DNA of 64,000 nt from Burkholderiales bacterium (lineage in GTDB: Bacteria > Pseudomonadota > Gammaproteobacteria > Burkholderiales > Burkholderiaceae_C), in the NCBI GenBank assembly GCA_017302655.1, contig JAFLDE010000005.1:32353-96352 (forward strand). Reading direction: 5' to 3'. The first letter of the stretch is position 1; each line of letters starts with the position of its first letter. The translations under genes and the position numbers were made by a program. The notes under the pieces were generated by a model. It did not search any database, had not been told where the DNA came from, and saw only the letters and a list, made by a program, of their open reading frames with translations. Positions 10,720 through 18,560 of the stretch are shown here, piece after piece.

Positions 10720-12141
10720 TCAGGGCGCAAAGAAGCCCAGGTCGCGCTGGCTGAAGTTGGCGATGTTGGGCACCACCGTGGCCAGCTCGGTGTCGCTCAC
10801 CCCCATCCAGCGCGCCAGGGTGGCGGCCAGCTGATCCACGCTGGTGGTCGGCAACAGGCGGCCTTGGCCGACATCGCTCTGCCCGTTGTTGGCCAGCACC
10901 GGCATCTCGCCCCAGAAGCGGCCGCCCTGCACCGCGCCGCCCATCACCAGGTGATGGCTGCCCCAGCCATGGTCGCTGCCGTCGCCGTTGCTGGTCAGCG
11001 TGCGGCCGAAGTCGCTGGCGGTGAAGGTGGTCACGCGGTCGGCCACGCCCAGTTCCACCAGCGCGCTCTGGAACGAGGCCAGGCCGCTGCCCACCTGGCT
11101 CAGCAAGAGGGGGTGCTGGGCGGTGAGGAAGTCGTGGTTGTCAAAGCCGCCGAGCGACACGAAGAACACCTGGCGCTGCGCGCCCAGGGTGCTGCGGCCG
11201 GCGATCAGGCGCGCCACCATCTGCAGCTGGCGGTGCAGGCTGCTGCCGGCGGTGTCGAAGGGTGTGCTGAAGGGCAAGGTCGCCGGCAAGGCGGCTTTCA
11301 CCATGCCTTCGGCGTTGATGGAGCGGGCCGTGACCCGGCTGTACTCAGCCTCCATCCAATGGCTGCTGGGCGCCGTGATGAGACTGCGCAGCGCCTGCGC
11401 GCAGGCCGTCGAGCCATACAGGGTGTTCTGGATGCCGTTGACGGGCACCGCCCCGCTGTTGCTCACCTGGTACTGCACCGCTTGCTGACCGCTCATGAAG
11501 ACCGCGTTGCTGCTGGCGTTGATGCAGGTGAAGGTGCTGGTGCCGTTGGCATTGAGGAATAGGTCGCCGATAGCGCCCCCCCAGCCCTTGGTCGAGCCCT
11601 CGGCTCCGCTGCTCTGCCAGACCGATTGCTGATCGTTGTGGCTGAACAGCTTGGGCGGCAAGGGAACGGACTTGTTGGCGTACTGCGCCTTGGTGGTGGG
11701 CTGGATGAGCGTGCCCACATTGAGCAACCAGCCCAACTGACCGGCGTCGAACAGGGCCTTGAGCGGCTCCAGTTCAGGTGCCATGGCCAGTTGCGTGCCG
11801 CTGGCGCCTGGGCCGGCCAGGGCCACGCGTGGCGTGAGGGTGGTGGCCGTCAGCTGGTCTCGCGGCACAACCAGATTGCCGCCCCCTGCCCCGCCGCGCA
11901 GGGTCACCAGATTGGCATGGCCCGCGCTGTCCGCCGGCAAGAGGGTGGAGCCGTAGTCGTTGCCGCCGTAAAGGAACACGCAGACCAAGGCCTTGTAGCC
12001 ACCGCTGGCGTCGGCCGCGGCGGCTTCACCGATGGCTGCGAGATTCATGGCCCACGGCGCTGCCGCACCGGCCAGGCCCAGTTGGGCGGAGCGGCGCAGG
12101 AATTCGCGGCGCTGCAGGAGGGGCAGTCGGCTGGGTTTCAT
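10720..12141 (-). CDS. DUF1501 family protein with Tat-type signal
   Basis: 473 residues. The N-terminus has a twin-arginine motif (LQRREFLRRSAQLGLAGAAA) and an AAA cleavage region, so the folded protein is probably exported by Tat. The rest matches the DUF1501 family (ALVCVFLYGGNDYGSTLLP, then GGFDNHDFL and TASDFGRTLTSNGDGSDHGWG), which is related to the sulfatase/alkaline phosphatase fold; activity is not established. The start codon overlaps the stop of the DUF1800 gene by 4 bases (ATGA), so the two are a coupled pair, as commonly seen in proteobacteria and planctomycetes. Confidence 0.93.
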   Translation of the reverse strand: MKPSRLPLLQRREFLRRSAQLGLAGAAAPWAMNLAAIGEAAAADASGGYKALVCVFLYGGNDYGSTLLPADSAGHANLVTLRGGAGGGNLVVPRDQLTATTLTPRVALAGPGASGTQLAMAPELEPLKALFDAGQLGWLLNVGTLIQPTTKAQYANKSVPLPPKLFSHNDQQSVWQSSGAEGSTKGWGGAIGDLFLNANGTSTFTCINASSNAVFMSGQQAVQYQVSNSGAVPVNGIQNTLYGSTACAQALRSLITAPSSHWMEAEYSRVTARSINAEGMVKAALPATLPFSTPFDTAGSSLHRQLQMVARLIAGRSTLGAQRQVFFVSLGGFDNHDFLTAQHPLLLSQVGSGLASFQSALVELGVADRVTTFTASDFGRTLTSNGDGSDHGWGSHHLVMGGAVQGGRFWGEMPVLANNGQSDVGQGRLLPTTSVDQLAATLARWMGVSDTELATVVPNIANFSQRDLGFFAP

Positions 12142-13910
12142 CGTTGCACCAGGTATTCAGGGGCGGCCATCACCAGCAGCACGGCGGCGCGCACGCGCGC
12201 CAAGCGGTTGGCATCGGAGGTGGCGGCGATGCTGTTCACCGCCGTGGCCAGCGCCGCCACGGTGGCGCTGCTGAGCCCATTGGCGGCAAGCCGCAGATTG
12301 AGGTGCTGCAGCAGGGCCGTGGCGTCGTTGGCCAGGGCCAGTTCCGTCGCGTAATTGGGCGCGATGTCGCCATTGGCCAAGCCGTTCTGCACCACGCCCT
12401 GCATGTAGTTCAGGTAACCGGCCACGCTGCTCTCGTTGACCAACTGGAACTCAGGGGCAGTGACGCCGTTCAAGGCCAGTTCGTTGCCGGGCGGCACGTA
12501 GCCGGGGCGGAAGAAGTTGAACACCGATGGGCTGCGCGAGGGGCTTTGGCCGAGCCGCGTGCCGGGGTCGCTGAGGTCGCCGATGGCCCAGCGGCCCGAG
12601 GTGCTGCTGACCGCCCCGAAGGTCCGGGCCCACTGGATGAGGCGCTGGATGGGCTCCCGAAGGCGGCCACTGGCCGAGCCGGTGGGCGTGGCCCTTGCCT
12701 CGATGTCCAGCAGCACGGCGCGCAGCACGGCCTTCAGGTCGCCGCGCACGCCGCTGCCGTTGTCGTTGAAGGCGCTCGCCACGCGCGCCACGTAGGCAGG
12801 GCTTGGGTGGCTCAGCGTGAAGCGCTGGATGAGCTGGCGGCCGATGAAAGGGCCGACATTGGGGTCACGGAAAAGGATGTCCAGGGCCTGGCTTAGCGCC
12901 TGCGCCGGGCTCAGGCTGCCGGCGATGACGGTGCCCAGCACAATCTTGTCGCCCGCCTGGTACTGCGAGCCGTCGTTGCGCATCGGGCGCGTCGGATAGG
13001 CTGCATCAGACACGGCCGGCACGCCCGCCGTGCGGTCGTTGACCCAGCCCGTGAACACCCGCGCCAGCTGCGTGATGTCGGTCTGGCCGTAGGTCTCGAT
13101 GGGCTTGCCCCCGCTGGTCTTGGGGCTGCCGTCGAGGTTCAGTTGCAGCAGGCCGATGGTGAACAGCTGCATCACCTCGCGGGCGTAGTTTTCGTCGGGC
13201 ACGCGGCCGGTGCGCGGGTCTTCCTTGCGGTTGCCCTGCATGTTCAGGTAGGTGCCCATCGCGGTGCTCAGGGTCACGTCCTGCAGGAGGTCGCGGAAGT
13301 TGCCGAAGGCATGCTTCTCGAGCAAGTCCACGTAGTGCGCGATGGCCACATTGCGCCAGGCAATAGGCAGCCCGCCCATGCCCACCACCAGGATCTCGGA
13401 GAGCGCGAGCGTCATGCGCTGACGCACCACGTCGGGGCTGGCGATGAGCTTGCGCCAAATGCTGGCATCGGCCCCAGCAAAGCTGCTGACGTTGGCCTCG
13501 ACCACGTAGCCGTTGTCGATCAGCCATTGCACGCGGCTCACGCCCTGCTGGGGCATGGCCAACTGCTCGTCCAGCCAGCCCGAATAGTTGCGCGCCTTGA
13601 CGGCGGCAATGTCGTCCGCCGTGGCGGCAAACCCGGCCTGGGCCAAGAAGCGCGCGGCTTGCGCGTCGGTCGGCAGCACGGGCGCCGGCGGTGGAGCGGG
13701 AGGTGGGGGCGCTGGAGGAGGCGGAGCCGGTGCGGGATCGCCACCGCCTCCACCACCGCAGGCGCTCAGCAGCGAGGCCACGGCCAATCCGGGAAGCACA
13801 GGGCCGCCTGGCCCAGCTGCGCTCAACTGTCCGGTCGCTTCAAGCGAGGGCGGCGAGCTTGGCCATGAGGAAGGCTCAGCCGGAACGAGCGGTGCGGGCA
13901 TGCTGTTCAT
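12138..13910 (-). CDS. DUF1800 family protein, probable lipoprotein
   Basis: 590 residues. After a lipobox-like LLSAC at about residues 49-53 there is a poly-Gly run and a Pro/Ala linker, followed by the DUF1800 domain (QAARFLAQAGFAATADDIA, then NFRDLLQDVTLSTAMGTYLN and DENYAREVMQLFTIGL). DUF1800 proteins have no proven biochemical role and usually pair with DUF1501. The signal region is odd: no Lys/Arg lies before the hydrophobic core and about 40 Pro/Ser-rich residues precede it, so lipoprotein export is uncertain. TAGAGT ends exactly 6 bases before the ATG, supporting this start as a leaderless one. Confidence 0.9.
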   Translation of the reverse strand: MNSMPAPLVPAEPSSWPSSPPSLEATGQLSAAGPGGPVLPGLAVASLLSACGGGGGGDPAPAPPPPAPPPPAPPPAPVLPTDAQAARFLAQAGFAATADDIAAVKARNYSGWLDEQLAMPQQGVSRVQWLIDNGYVVEANVSSFAGADASIWRKLIASPDVVRQRMTLALSEILVVGMGGLPIAWRNVAIAHYVDLLEKHAFGNFRDLLQDVTLSTAMGTYLNMQGNRKEDPRTGRVPDENYAREVMQLFTIGLLQLNLDGSPKTSGGKPIETYGQTDITQLARVFTGWVNDRTAGVPAVSDAAYPTRPMRNDGSQYQAGDKIVLGTVIAGSLSPAQALSQALDILFRDPNVGPFIGRQLIQRFTLSHPSPAYVARVASAFNDNGSGVRGDLKAVLRAVLLDIEARATPTGSASGRLREPIQRLIQWARTFGAVSSTSGRWAIGDLSDPGTRLGQSPSRSPSVFNFFRPGYVPPGNELALNGVTAPEFQLVNESSVAGYLNYMQGVVQNGLANGDIAPNYATELALANDATALLQHLNLRLAANGLSSATVAALATAVNSIAATSDANRLARVRAAVLLVMAAPEYLVQR

Positions 13911-13916
13911 GCCCGC

Positions 13917-13922
13917 ACTCTA
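13917..13922 (-). promoter_or_regulatory. -10-like element 6 bases before the DUF1800 start
   Basis: TAGAGT on the minus strand, then GCGGGC and the ATG at 13910. At normal spacing the transcript would begin at or next to the start codon. No -35 of note. Confidence 0.45.
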
Positions 13923-13970
13923 GAAGCCCTGTGTTGCCGACCGCATGACGCGGTGTAAAGGGATGCAAAC

Positions 13971-13984
13971 GCCGCTGGCGCGGC
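13971..13984 (-). terminator. Possible weak terminator after scoB
   Basis: GCCGC-GCCA-GCGGC on the minus strand followed by GTTTGC, 6-19 bases past the scoB stop. The stem is short and the T-tract poor. Confidence 0.35.
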
Positions 13985-13989
13985 CGTGA

Positions 13990-14628
13990 TCAATGCAACG
14001 GGACACCTGTCTTGCTTTGCACGAACTCGCGCGTCACGCCGGGGGCCAGTTCCACGAGTTGGAGGCCGGCGGGCGTCACGTCCATCACCGCCAGGTCGGT
14101 GATGATGCGGTGCACCACGCCCACGCCGGTCAGCGGCAGCGTGCAGTTGGGCAGCAGCTTCATGTCCTCGCTGCCGTCCTTCTTCTTGGCCACATGCTCC
14201 ATGAGCACGACCACACGCGGCACGCCGGCCACCAGGTCCATGGCGCCGCCCATGCCCTTGACCATCTTGCCGGGGATCATCCAGTTGGCCAGGTCGCCCT
14301 TTTCGCTGACCTGCATGGCGCCCAGGATGCTCAGGTTGATCTTGCCGCCACGGATCATGGCGAAGCTGTCGTGGCTGCCGAAGATGCTGGAGCCGGGCAG
14401 CGTGGTCACGGTCTGCTTGCCGGCATTGATGAGGTCGGCGTCCACCTCGTCCTCGCGTGGGAAAGGGCCGATGCCGAGCATGCCGTTCTCGCTCTGCAGC
14501 CACACCTCCATGCCAGCGGGCACATGGTTGGCCACCTGCGTGGGAATGCCGATGCCCAGGTTCACGTAGAAGCCGTCCTGCAGCTCTTGCGCGGCGCGCG
14601 CCGCCATTTCGTCTTGGGTCCAGGGCAT
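13990..14628 (-). CDS. scoB: 3-oxoacid CoA-transferase subunit B
   Basis: 212 residues. With subunit A it moves CoA from succinyl-CoA to acetoacetate (or another 3-oxoacid), giving acetoacetyl-CoA for catabolism of ketone bodies and polyhydroxybutyrate monomers. The catalytic glutamate is Glu47 in [21 protein letters not shown] and GGAMDLVAG are the other family motifs. The start is 1 base after the scoA stop. A 3-oxoadipate CoA-transferase (pcaJ) is a close alternative; no protocatechuate genes are nearby, which favours acetoacetate (inference). Confidence 0.9.
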   Translation of the reverse strand: MPWTQDEMAARAAQELQDGFYVNLGIGIPTQVANHVPAGMEVWLQSENGMLGIGPFPREDEVDADLINAGKQTVTTLPGSSIFGSHDSFAMIRGGKINLSILGAMQVSEKGDLANWMIPGKMVKGMGGAMDLVAGVPRVVVLMEHVAKKKDGSEDMKLLPNCTLPLTGVGVVHRIITDLAVMDVTPAGLQLVELAPGVTREFVQSKTGVPLH

Positions 14629-14629
14629 G

Positions 14630-15328
14630 TCAGTTCCTCACGGTGCGCTTCTCGATGCGCTTTTCGGGATTCGGATTGACGACGATGCGGTGCACGTAGA
14701 TGCCCGGCAGATGGATGTCGTCCGGCGCCAGTTCGCCCAGTTCGACGATGCGCTCCACCTCCACCACGCAGACCTTGCCGGCCATGGCCGCAGCAGGATT
14801 GAAGTTGCGCGCCGTCAGCCGGAAGCGCAGATTGCCCGAGGTATCGGCCACGTCGGCCTTGATGAGGCTCAGCTCGGGGCGCAGGCTGCGCTCCATCACG
14901 TAGGTGTGGCCGTCGAACTCGCGCAGTTCCTTGCCCTCGGCCACGATGGTGCCCACGCCGGTGCGGGTGTAGAAGGCCGGGATGCCAGCCCCACCGGCAC
15001 GAAGCTTCTCGGCCAGCGTGCCTTGGGGGGTGAACTCCAGCTCCAGCTCGCCGGCCAGGTACTGGCGCTCGAACTCCTTGTTCTCGCCCACGTAGCTGGA
15101 GATCATCTTCTTGATCTGCCGCGTCTCCAGCAGTTTCCCGAGGCCAAAGCCGTCCACGCCGGCGTTGTTGCTGATGGCGGTGAGATTCTTCGCGCCGGTG
15201 TCGCGGAGCGCGTCGATCAGCGCTTCCGGGATGCCGCACAGACCGAAGCCGCCCACGGCGATCAGCTGATCGTCGTGAACGAGTCCGGCCAGCGCAGCCG
15301 CAGCGCTCGGGTAGAGCTTGGTCTTCAT
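14630..15328 (-). CDS. scoA: 3-oxoacid CoA-transferase subunit A
   Basis: 232 residues from the ATG at 15328. The CoA-binding glycine-rich motif [14 protein letters not shown] is at about residues 25-38, with [14 protein letters not shown] and the [17 protein letters not shown] stretch later, all typical of the alpha chain. The open frame continues upstream to 16441 without a stop, but that part lies opposite rdgC and is not the gene. scoB follows after 1 base. Two palindromic sites (15384-15403 and 15404-15418) lie 56-90 bases upstream and are good operator candidates. Confidence 0.92.
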   Translation of the reverse strand: MKTKLYPSAAAALAGLVHDDQLIAVGGFGLCGIPEALIDALRDTGAKNLTAISNNAGVDGFGLGKLLETRQIKKMISSYVGENKEFERQYLAGELELEFTPQGTLAEKLRAGGAGIPAFYTRTGVGTIVAEGKELREFDGHTYVMERSLRPELSLIKADVADTSGNLRFRLTARNFNPAAAMAGKVCVVEVERIVELGELAPDDIHLPGIYVHRIVVNPNPEKRIEKRTVRN

Positions 15329-15383
15329 GCGGGCAGCCTGGTTGGAGTGAGATTGAGTGGAAGGATTCGAAACGCCCGGCAGC

Positions 15384-15403
15384 TTACGCGAAACTGGGCG
15401 TAA
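15384..15403. promoter_or_regulatory. Inverted repeat upstream of scoAB
   Basis: TTACGC-N8-GCGTAA is a perfect 6-bp inverted repeat ending 56 bases before the scoA ATG and directly next to the palindrome at 15404. The arrangement suits binding of a dimeric repressor or activator. The regulator is not identified. Confidence 0.5.
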
Positions 15404-15418
15404 TGCTGCAGTGCAGCA
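15404..15418. promoter_or_regulatory. PhaR-like palindrome TGCTGCA-G-TGCAGCA upstream of scoAB
   Basis: A perfect 15-bp palindrome whose core CTGC-N3-GCAG equals the site described for the polyhydroxybutyrate-responsive repressor PhaR in Paracoccus and Rhodobacter. It sits 76-90 bases upstream of scoA, whose product acts in acetoacetate and PHB breakdown. Use of the site by a PhaR in this organism is inference. Confidence 0.5.
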
Positions 15419-15534
15419 CTGTCCGTTCTTTGGACGACGCAGTGGCTGAAAAATGGGCATCAGCGCAGGTTGGTAACGCTGCCTCCCTTGCGGCGAACGA
15501 AGCGGCGCCACCGGCGCGGCTGGTCTTCGAAGGA

Positions 15535-15588
15535 GCTGCCCCCAGGGGGCTGGGCGCATGGAGCGACCTCGCACGGTCCGAGCGCTCC
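15535..15588. repeat. Two hairpins in the scoA/rdgC gap, repeat-element-like
   Basis: The 318-base gap 15329-15646 contains, besides the two operator-like sites, GCCCCC-A-GGGGGC at about 15537-15549 and GGAGCG...CGCTCC at 15560-15588. The C/G-run hairpin followed by a short stem recalls intergenic repeats common in Burkholderiales. No second copy is in the window, so repeat status is unproven. The rdgC promoter should also be here, but no clear hexamers are seen. Confidence 0.3.
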
Positions 15589-15646
15589 AAAGCCGCCTGC
15601 AGCCCGCACAATCCCGCCCCTTCGCGCCCCCCTCTCCTGTCCCACC

Positions 15647-16684
15647 GTGTTCAAGTCCCTCACTGCCTACCACCTGCCCGCCGCCGCCCAGCCTGACCCG
15701 GAGCGCCTGGACGAGCAGTTGGCCGCCCTGCCCTTCAAGCCCTGCGGGCCGGTCGAGCCGATCAGCTTCGGCTTCGTGCCGCCGCGCGGTGGGGAGCACG
15801 GCCCGCTGGCCGAACGGGTGAACGGCCACCTGCTGCTGAAGCTGCAGTTCGAGCAGCGCCTGCTGCCTGGTTCGGTGGTGCGCGACCGCGTGGACGCTCT
15901 GGCGCAGAAGCTGGAACAGGAGAGCGGGCGCAAGCCGGGTGCCAAGCGGCGGCGCGAGCTGAAGGACGAAGCGCTGATCGACCTGCTGCCCCAGGCCTTC
16001 ACCCGGCAGAGCAGCGTGCGGGTGTGGATCGCTCCGATGCTGGAGCTGCTGGTGGTAGACGCCACGGCCACCGCGCGCCTGGACGCCGCGCTGACCGCGC
16101 TGACCAAGGCCGTGCCGGGCCTGGCCCCTCAGCCCCTGCAGACCGCCGAAAGCCCGGCCGCCTGCATGAAGGCCTGGCTGGCTGACGGTGTAGCACCCGC
16201 AGGCTTCGGCATCGGCCGCGAGGCCGAACTGCGCAGCACCGACGTGCAGGCAGCCACCGTGCGCTACACCCGTCACGCGCTGGACGGCGAAGACCTGCAG
16301 CAGCACTTGGCTGCCGGCAAGGAGGTGCGCAAGTTGCAGCTCAACTGGAAGGACCGGCTGGACTTCGTGCTGGCCGAGAACGGGCAGCTGAGCAAGCTGA
16401 AGCTGGACGACGGCGTGTTCGAGGCCGATGGCGCCGAGCACAGCGAGCAGGACCCCTTCGACGGCGACGCGCTGCTGCTCACCGGCGAGCTCGCGCAGCT
16501 GCTGCCGGCCTTGTTCGAGGGCCTGGGCGGCCGCGTGGACGGCCTGGGCGCCGCGCCTGCTCAGCCAGCAAGCTCAGCGATTCCCTCGGCTCAAGCGCCC
16601 AATCGCCCCGCAGCCACCAGCGCCGCTGCCGCCCTGGCGGTGGCGAACAGCTTGCAGGACGGCGACGACGCGCCGCCCTGGTGA
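15647..16684 (+). CDS. rdgC: Recombination-associated protein RdgC
   Basis: 345 residues. RdgC is a ring-shaped dimeric DNA-binding protein on the nucleoid that limits RecA access and affects recombination and replication restart. The start is GTG at 15647 (VFKSLTAYHLP), which lines up with the MFKNLxxYRL beginning of the family; the open frame upstream is not conserved. FGFVPPRG near residue 40, the LLLKLQFEQRLLPGSVVRD stretch and RKLQLNWKDRLDFVL are family hallmarks. The last ~45 residues (Ala/Pro-rich) are variable. No Shine-Dalgarno is visible. A short terminator follows, and dusA converges. Confidence 0.93.
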   Translation: MFKSLTAYHLPAAAQPDPERLDEQLAALPFKPCGPVEPISFGFVPPRGGEHGPLAERVNGHLLLKLQFEQRLLPGSVVRDRVDALAQKLEQESGRKPGAKRRRELKDEALIDLLPQAFTRQSSVRVWIAPMLELLVVDATATARLDAALTALTKAVPGLAPQPLQTAESPAACMKAWLADGVAPAGFGIGREAELRSTDVQAATVRYTRHALDGEDLQQHLAAGKEVRKLQLNWKDRLDFVLAENGQLSKLKLDDGVFEADGAEHSEQDPFDGDALLLTGELAQLLPALFEGLGGRVDGLGAAPAQPASSAIPSAQAPNRPAATSAAAALAVANSLQDGDDAPPW

Positions 16685-16691
16685 GCGACAC

Positions 16692-16710
16692 CGGGCTCAG
16701 CCCGTTTTCT
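16692..16710 (+). terminator. Intrinsic terminator after rdgC
   Basis: CGGGC-TCA-GCCCG followed by TTTTCT, 8 bases past the rdgC stop in the 30-base gap to the convergent dusA. Confidence 0.6.
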
Positions 16711-16714
16711 CCGC

Positions 16715-17713
16715 TCAAGCCGCCTGCCTCGCCCCGCCCAGGCGGGCCTCGGTGGCTTGCGCCTGCACAGCGCGAGGCGGGAGGGTCTTGAGGCGGTGGT
16801 CGCTCCACACCTGGCGCCATCGGCGCGCGCCGGGCAGGCCGTTCCACAGGCCCAGCGCGTGGCGCATGGCCAGGGCCCAGCCCTGCCCTTGCGCATGCAG
16901 GCGCTCCAGGTAGTCCATCCAGGCTTCTTCCAGGGCCTCACGGCTGAGGGCTCGCGCGGGCTCGCCGAAGAAGCGGGCGTCCCACTCGGCCAGGGACCAG
17001 GGTTCGTGGTAGGCGTGGCGACCGACCATCACGCCGTCCACGTGGCGCAGTTGCTCCTCGATGACCGCTTCGTCCCTGATGCCGCCATTGATGGCGATGG
17101 TCAGCTGCGGGAACTCTCGCTTGAGTCGATGCACCAATTCGTACCGCAATGGGGGGATGTCGCGGTTGTCCTTGGGCGAGAGGCCATCCAGCCAGGCGTT
17201 GCGGGCGTGGACGATGAAGACACTGCAGCCGGCTTCGGCGACGGTGCCGACGAAGTCGCGAACAAACTCGTAGCGCTCGATGCGGTCGATGCCGATGCGG
17301 TGCTTGACGGTGACGGGCAGCGAGGTGGCATCGCGCATGGCTTTCACGCAGTCGGCCACCAGCTGCGGCTCACCCATCAGGCAGGCGCCGAAGGCGCCGC
17401 GCTGCACGCGGGGGCTGGGGCATCCGCAGTTCAGGTTCACTTCGTCGTAGCCCCAGCTTTCGGCGAGCTTCGCGCATTGCGCCAGGTCGGCGGGCTCGCT
17501 GCCGCCCAGCTGCAGGGCTACGGGGTGCTCGCAGGCGTCGAAGTCGAGGTGGCGGGCCTGGTCCCCATGCAGGAGGGCGCCGGTGGTCACCATCTCCGTG
17601 TAGAGCAGCGTGCGGCGGCTGAGCAGGCGGTGCAGGAAGCGGCAGTGGCGATCGGTCCAGTCCATCATGGGTGCGACCGAGAGGCGCCAGGGCGAGAGTG
17701 CGTGGGGAGGCAT
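16715..17713 (-). CDS. dusA: tRNA-dihydrouridine(20/20a) synthase DusA
   Basis: 332 residues. It uses FMN and NADPH to reduce uridine 20/20a in the tRNA D-loop. The N-terminal SVAPMMDWTDRHCRFLHRLLS is the DusA form of the family signature; the catalytic Cys is in NLNCGCPSPRVQ (about residue 100); VKHRIGID and INGGI complete the TIM-barrel FMN site. The start at 17713 (MPPHALSPWR) is placed just before the conserved domain; the longer open frame upstream lies in the protease gene. It is 32 bases behind the protease gene on the same strand and may be the last gene of the prs transcript. Confidence 0.94.
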   Translation of the reverse strand: MPPHALSPWRLSVAPMMDWTDRHCRFLHRLLSRRTLLYTEMVTTGALLHGDQARHLDFDACEHPVALQLGGSEPADLAQCAKLAESWGYDEVNLNCGCPSPRVQRGAFGACLMGEPQLVADCVKAMRDATSLPVTVKHRIGIDRIERYEFVRDFVGTVAEAGCSVFIVHARNAWLDGLSPKDNRDIPPLRYELVHRLKREFPQLTIAINGGIRDEAVIEEQLRHVDGVMVGRHAYHEPWSLAEWDARFFGEPARALSREALEEAWMDYLERLHAQGQGWALAMRHALGLWNGLPGARRWRQVWSDHRLKTLPPRAVQAQATEARLGGARQAA

Positions 17714-17745
17714 GAGACGGGAAGAACGGCGGACGCAGGCTGGGA

Positions 17746-18558
17746 CTAGCGCTTCAGCAGCTCGTGCAAGGCGGCCACCGGAATGGCGTAGCTGATGCCA
17801 CTGGGCGCGCTGAGTGCGCCTTCGCGGCCGGAGCGCGCCAGGCTCATGCTGAGCACGCCGATGACCTGGCCGCTGTCGATGGCAAACACTGGGCCGCCGC
17901 TGTTTCCGGGGTAAGCCACGGCGTCCAACTGGTAGAGCGTGGTGCCAGCCTCGCGCAACTGGCGGATCGCGGCGGCGGTAAGCTGGCGGGCACTGTTCTG
18001 TGGGGGCACGAACTGGGTGACGGCACTCAGCACACCGCGGTGGGTGACATGGCTGAAGCCGAGCAAGCCGCCGATAGGAAAGCCGATGAGGGCGACATCG
18101 ATGCCCTCCTGCGGCGTGGGCTCGGGCGGCGCCAGGGCGAGCGTGGGCACGGGGTTGCCTTCGAGGCGCAGGAGCGCAAGGTCGGTGGCGCGGGACACCG
18201 ACTGCACACTGGCGGTGCGTTGCTCCCAGCGGCTGCCACCGCGCCACACTTGCACGACCAGTTGACGAACCACCCCTGCCGCTGCCGCGTTGGCTGCGGG
18301 CGAGCGCTCGCTTGGCAGCAGGGCATCCGGGAGCACATGGGCGGCGGTGACGACGCTGAGGCCGTCGCCGATCACGAACCCGCTGCCGCGGAACTGGAAG
18401 CGAGGGCTGTCCGTTTCGGCATGGGTGCCGACCAGCACCACGGCCGGCTTGGCGGCCTGCACGAGCTCGGGGAGGCTCGCCGCCGGCAGGGCGCTGGGCG
18501 CCAGCAAGGCAAGGGCCAGCAAGGCACGGCGCTGGGGCTGCGCCAAAGAGAAGCGCAT
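17746..18558 (-). CDS. Trypsin-like (S1C) serine protease, exported
   Basis: 270 residues. A signal peptide (RRALLALALLAPSALPAAS) leads to a complete trypsin-like triad: His in VVTAAHVL, Asp in SRATDLALLR and Ser in YPGNSGGPVF. No PDZ domain follows, so it is shorter than DegP/DegS/DegQ and ends soon after the core (GISYAIPVAALHELLKR). It is probably a periplasmic endoprotease; the substrate is unknown. The ATG at 18558 comes 2 bases after the prsT stop, implying co-translation with prsT and a link to the exosortase A system (inference). Confidence 0.88.
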   Translation of the reverse strand: MRFSLAQPQRRALLALALLAPSALPAASLPELVQAAKPAVVLVGTHAETDSPRFQFRGSGFVIGDGLSVVTAAHVLPDALLPSERSPAANAAAAGVVRQLVVQVWRGGSRWEQRTASVQSVSRATDLALLRLEGNPVPTLALAPPEPTPQEGIDVALIGFPIGGLLGFSHVTHRGVLSAVTQFVPPQNSARQLTAAAIRQLREAGTTLYQLDAVAYPGNSGGPVFAIDSGQVIGVLSMSLARSGREGALSAPSGISYAIPVAALHELLKR

Positions 18559-18560
18559 CG

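Noticed and set aside
9436-11562. 708-codon plus-strand frame over the WS/DGAT and DUF1501 genes
   Set aside because: It overlaps two better-supported genes in other frames and has an Arg/His/Ala-rich shadow composition.
15329-16441. 371-codon N-terminal extension of scoA
   Set aside because: It lies opposite rdgC; family proteins start at [13 protein letters not shown], and the extension has no conserved features.
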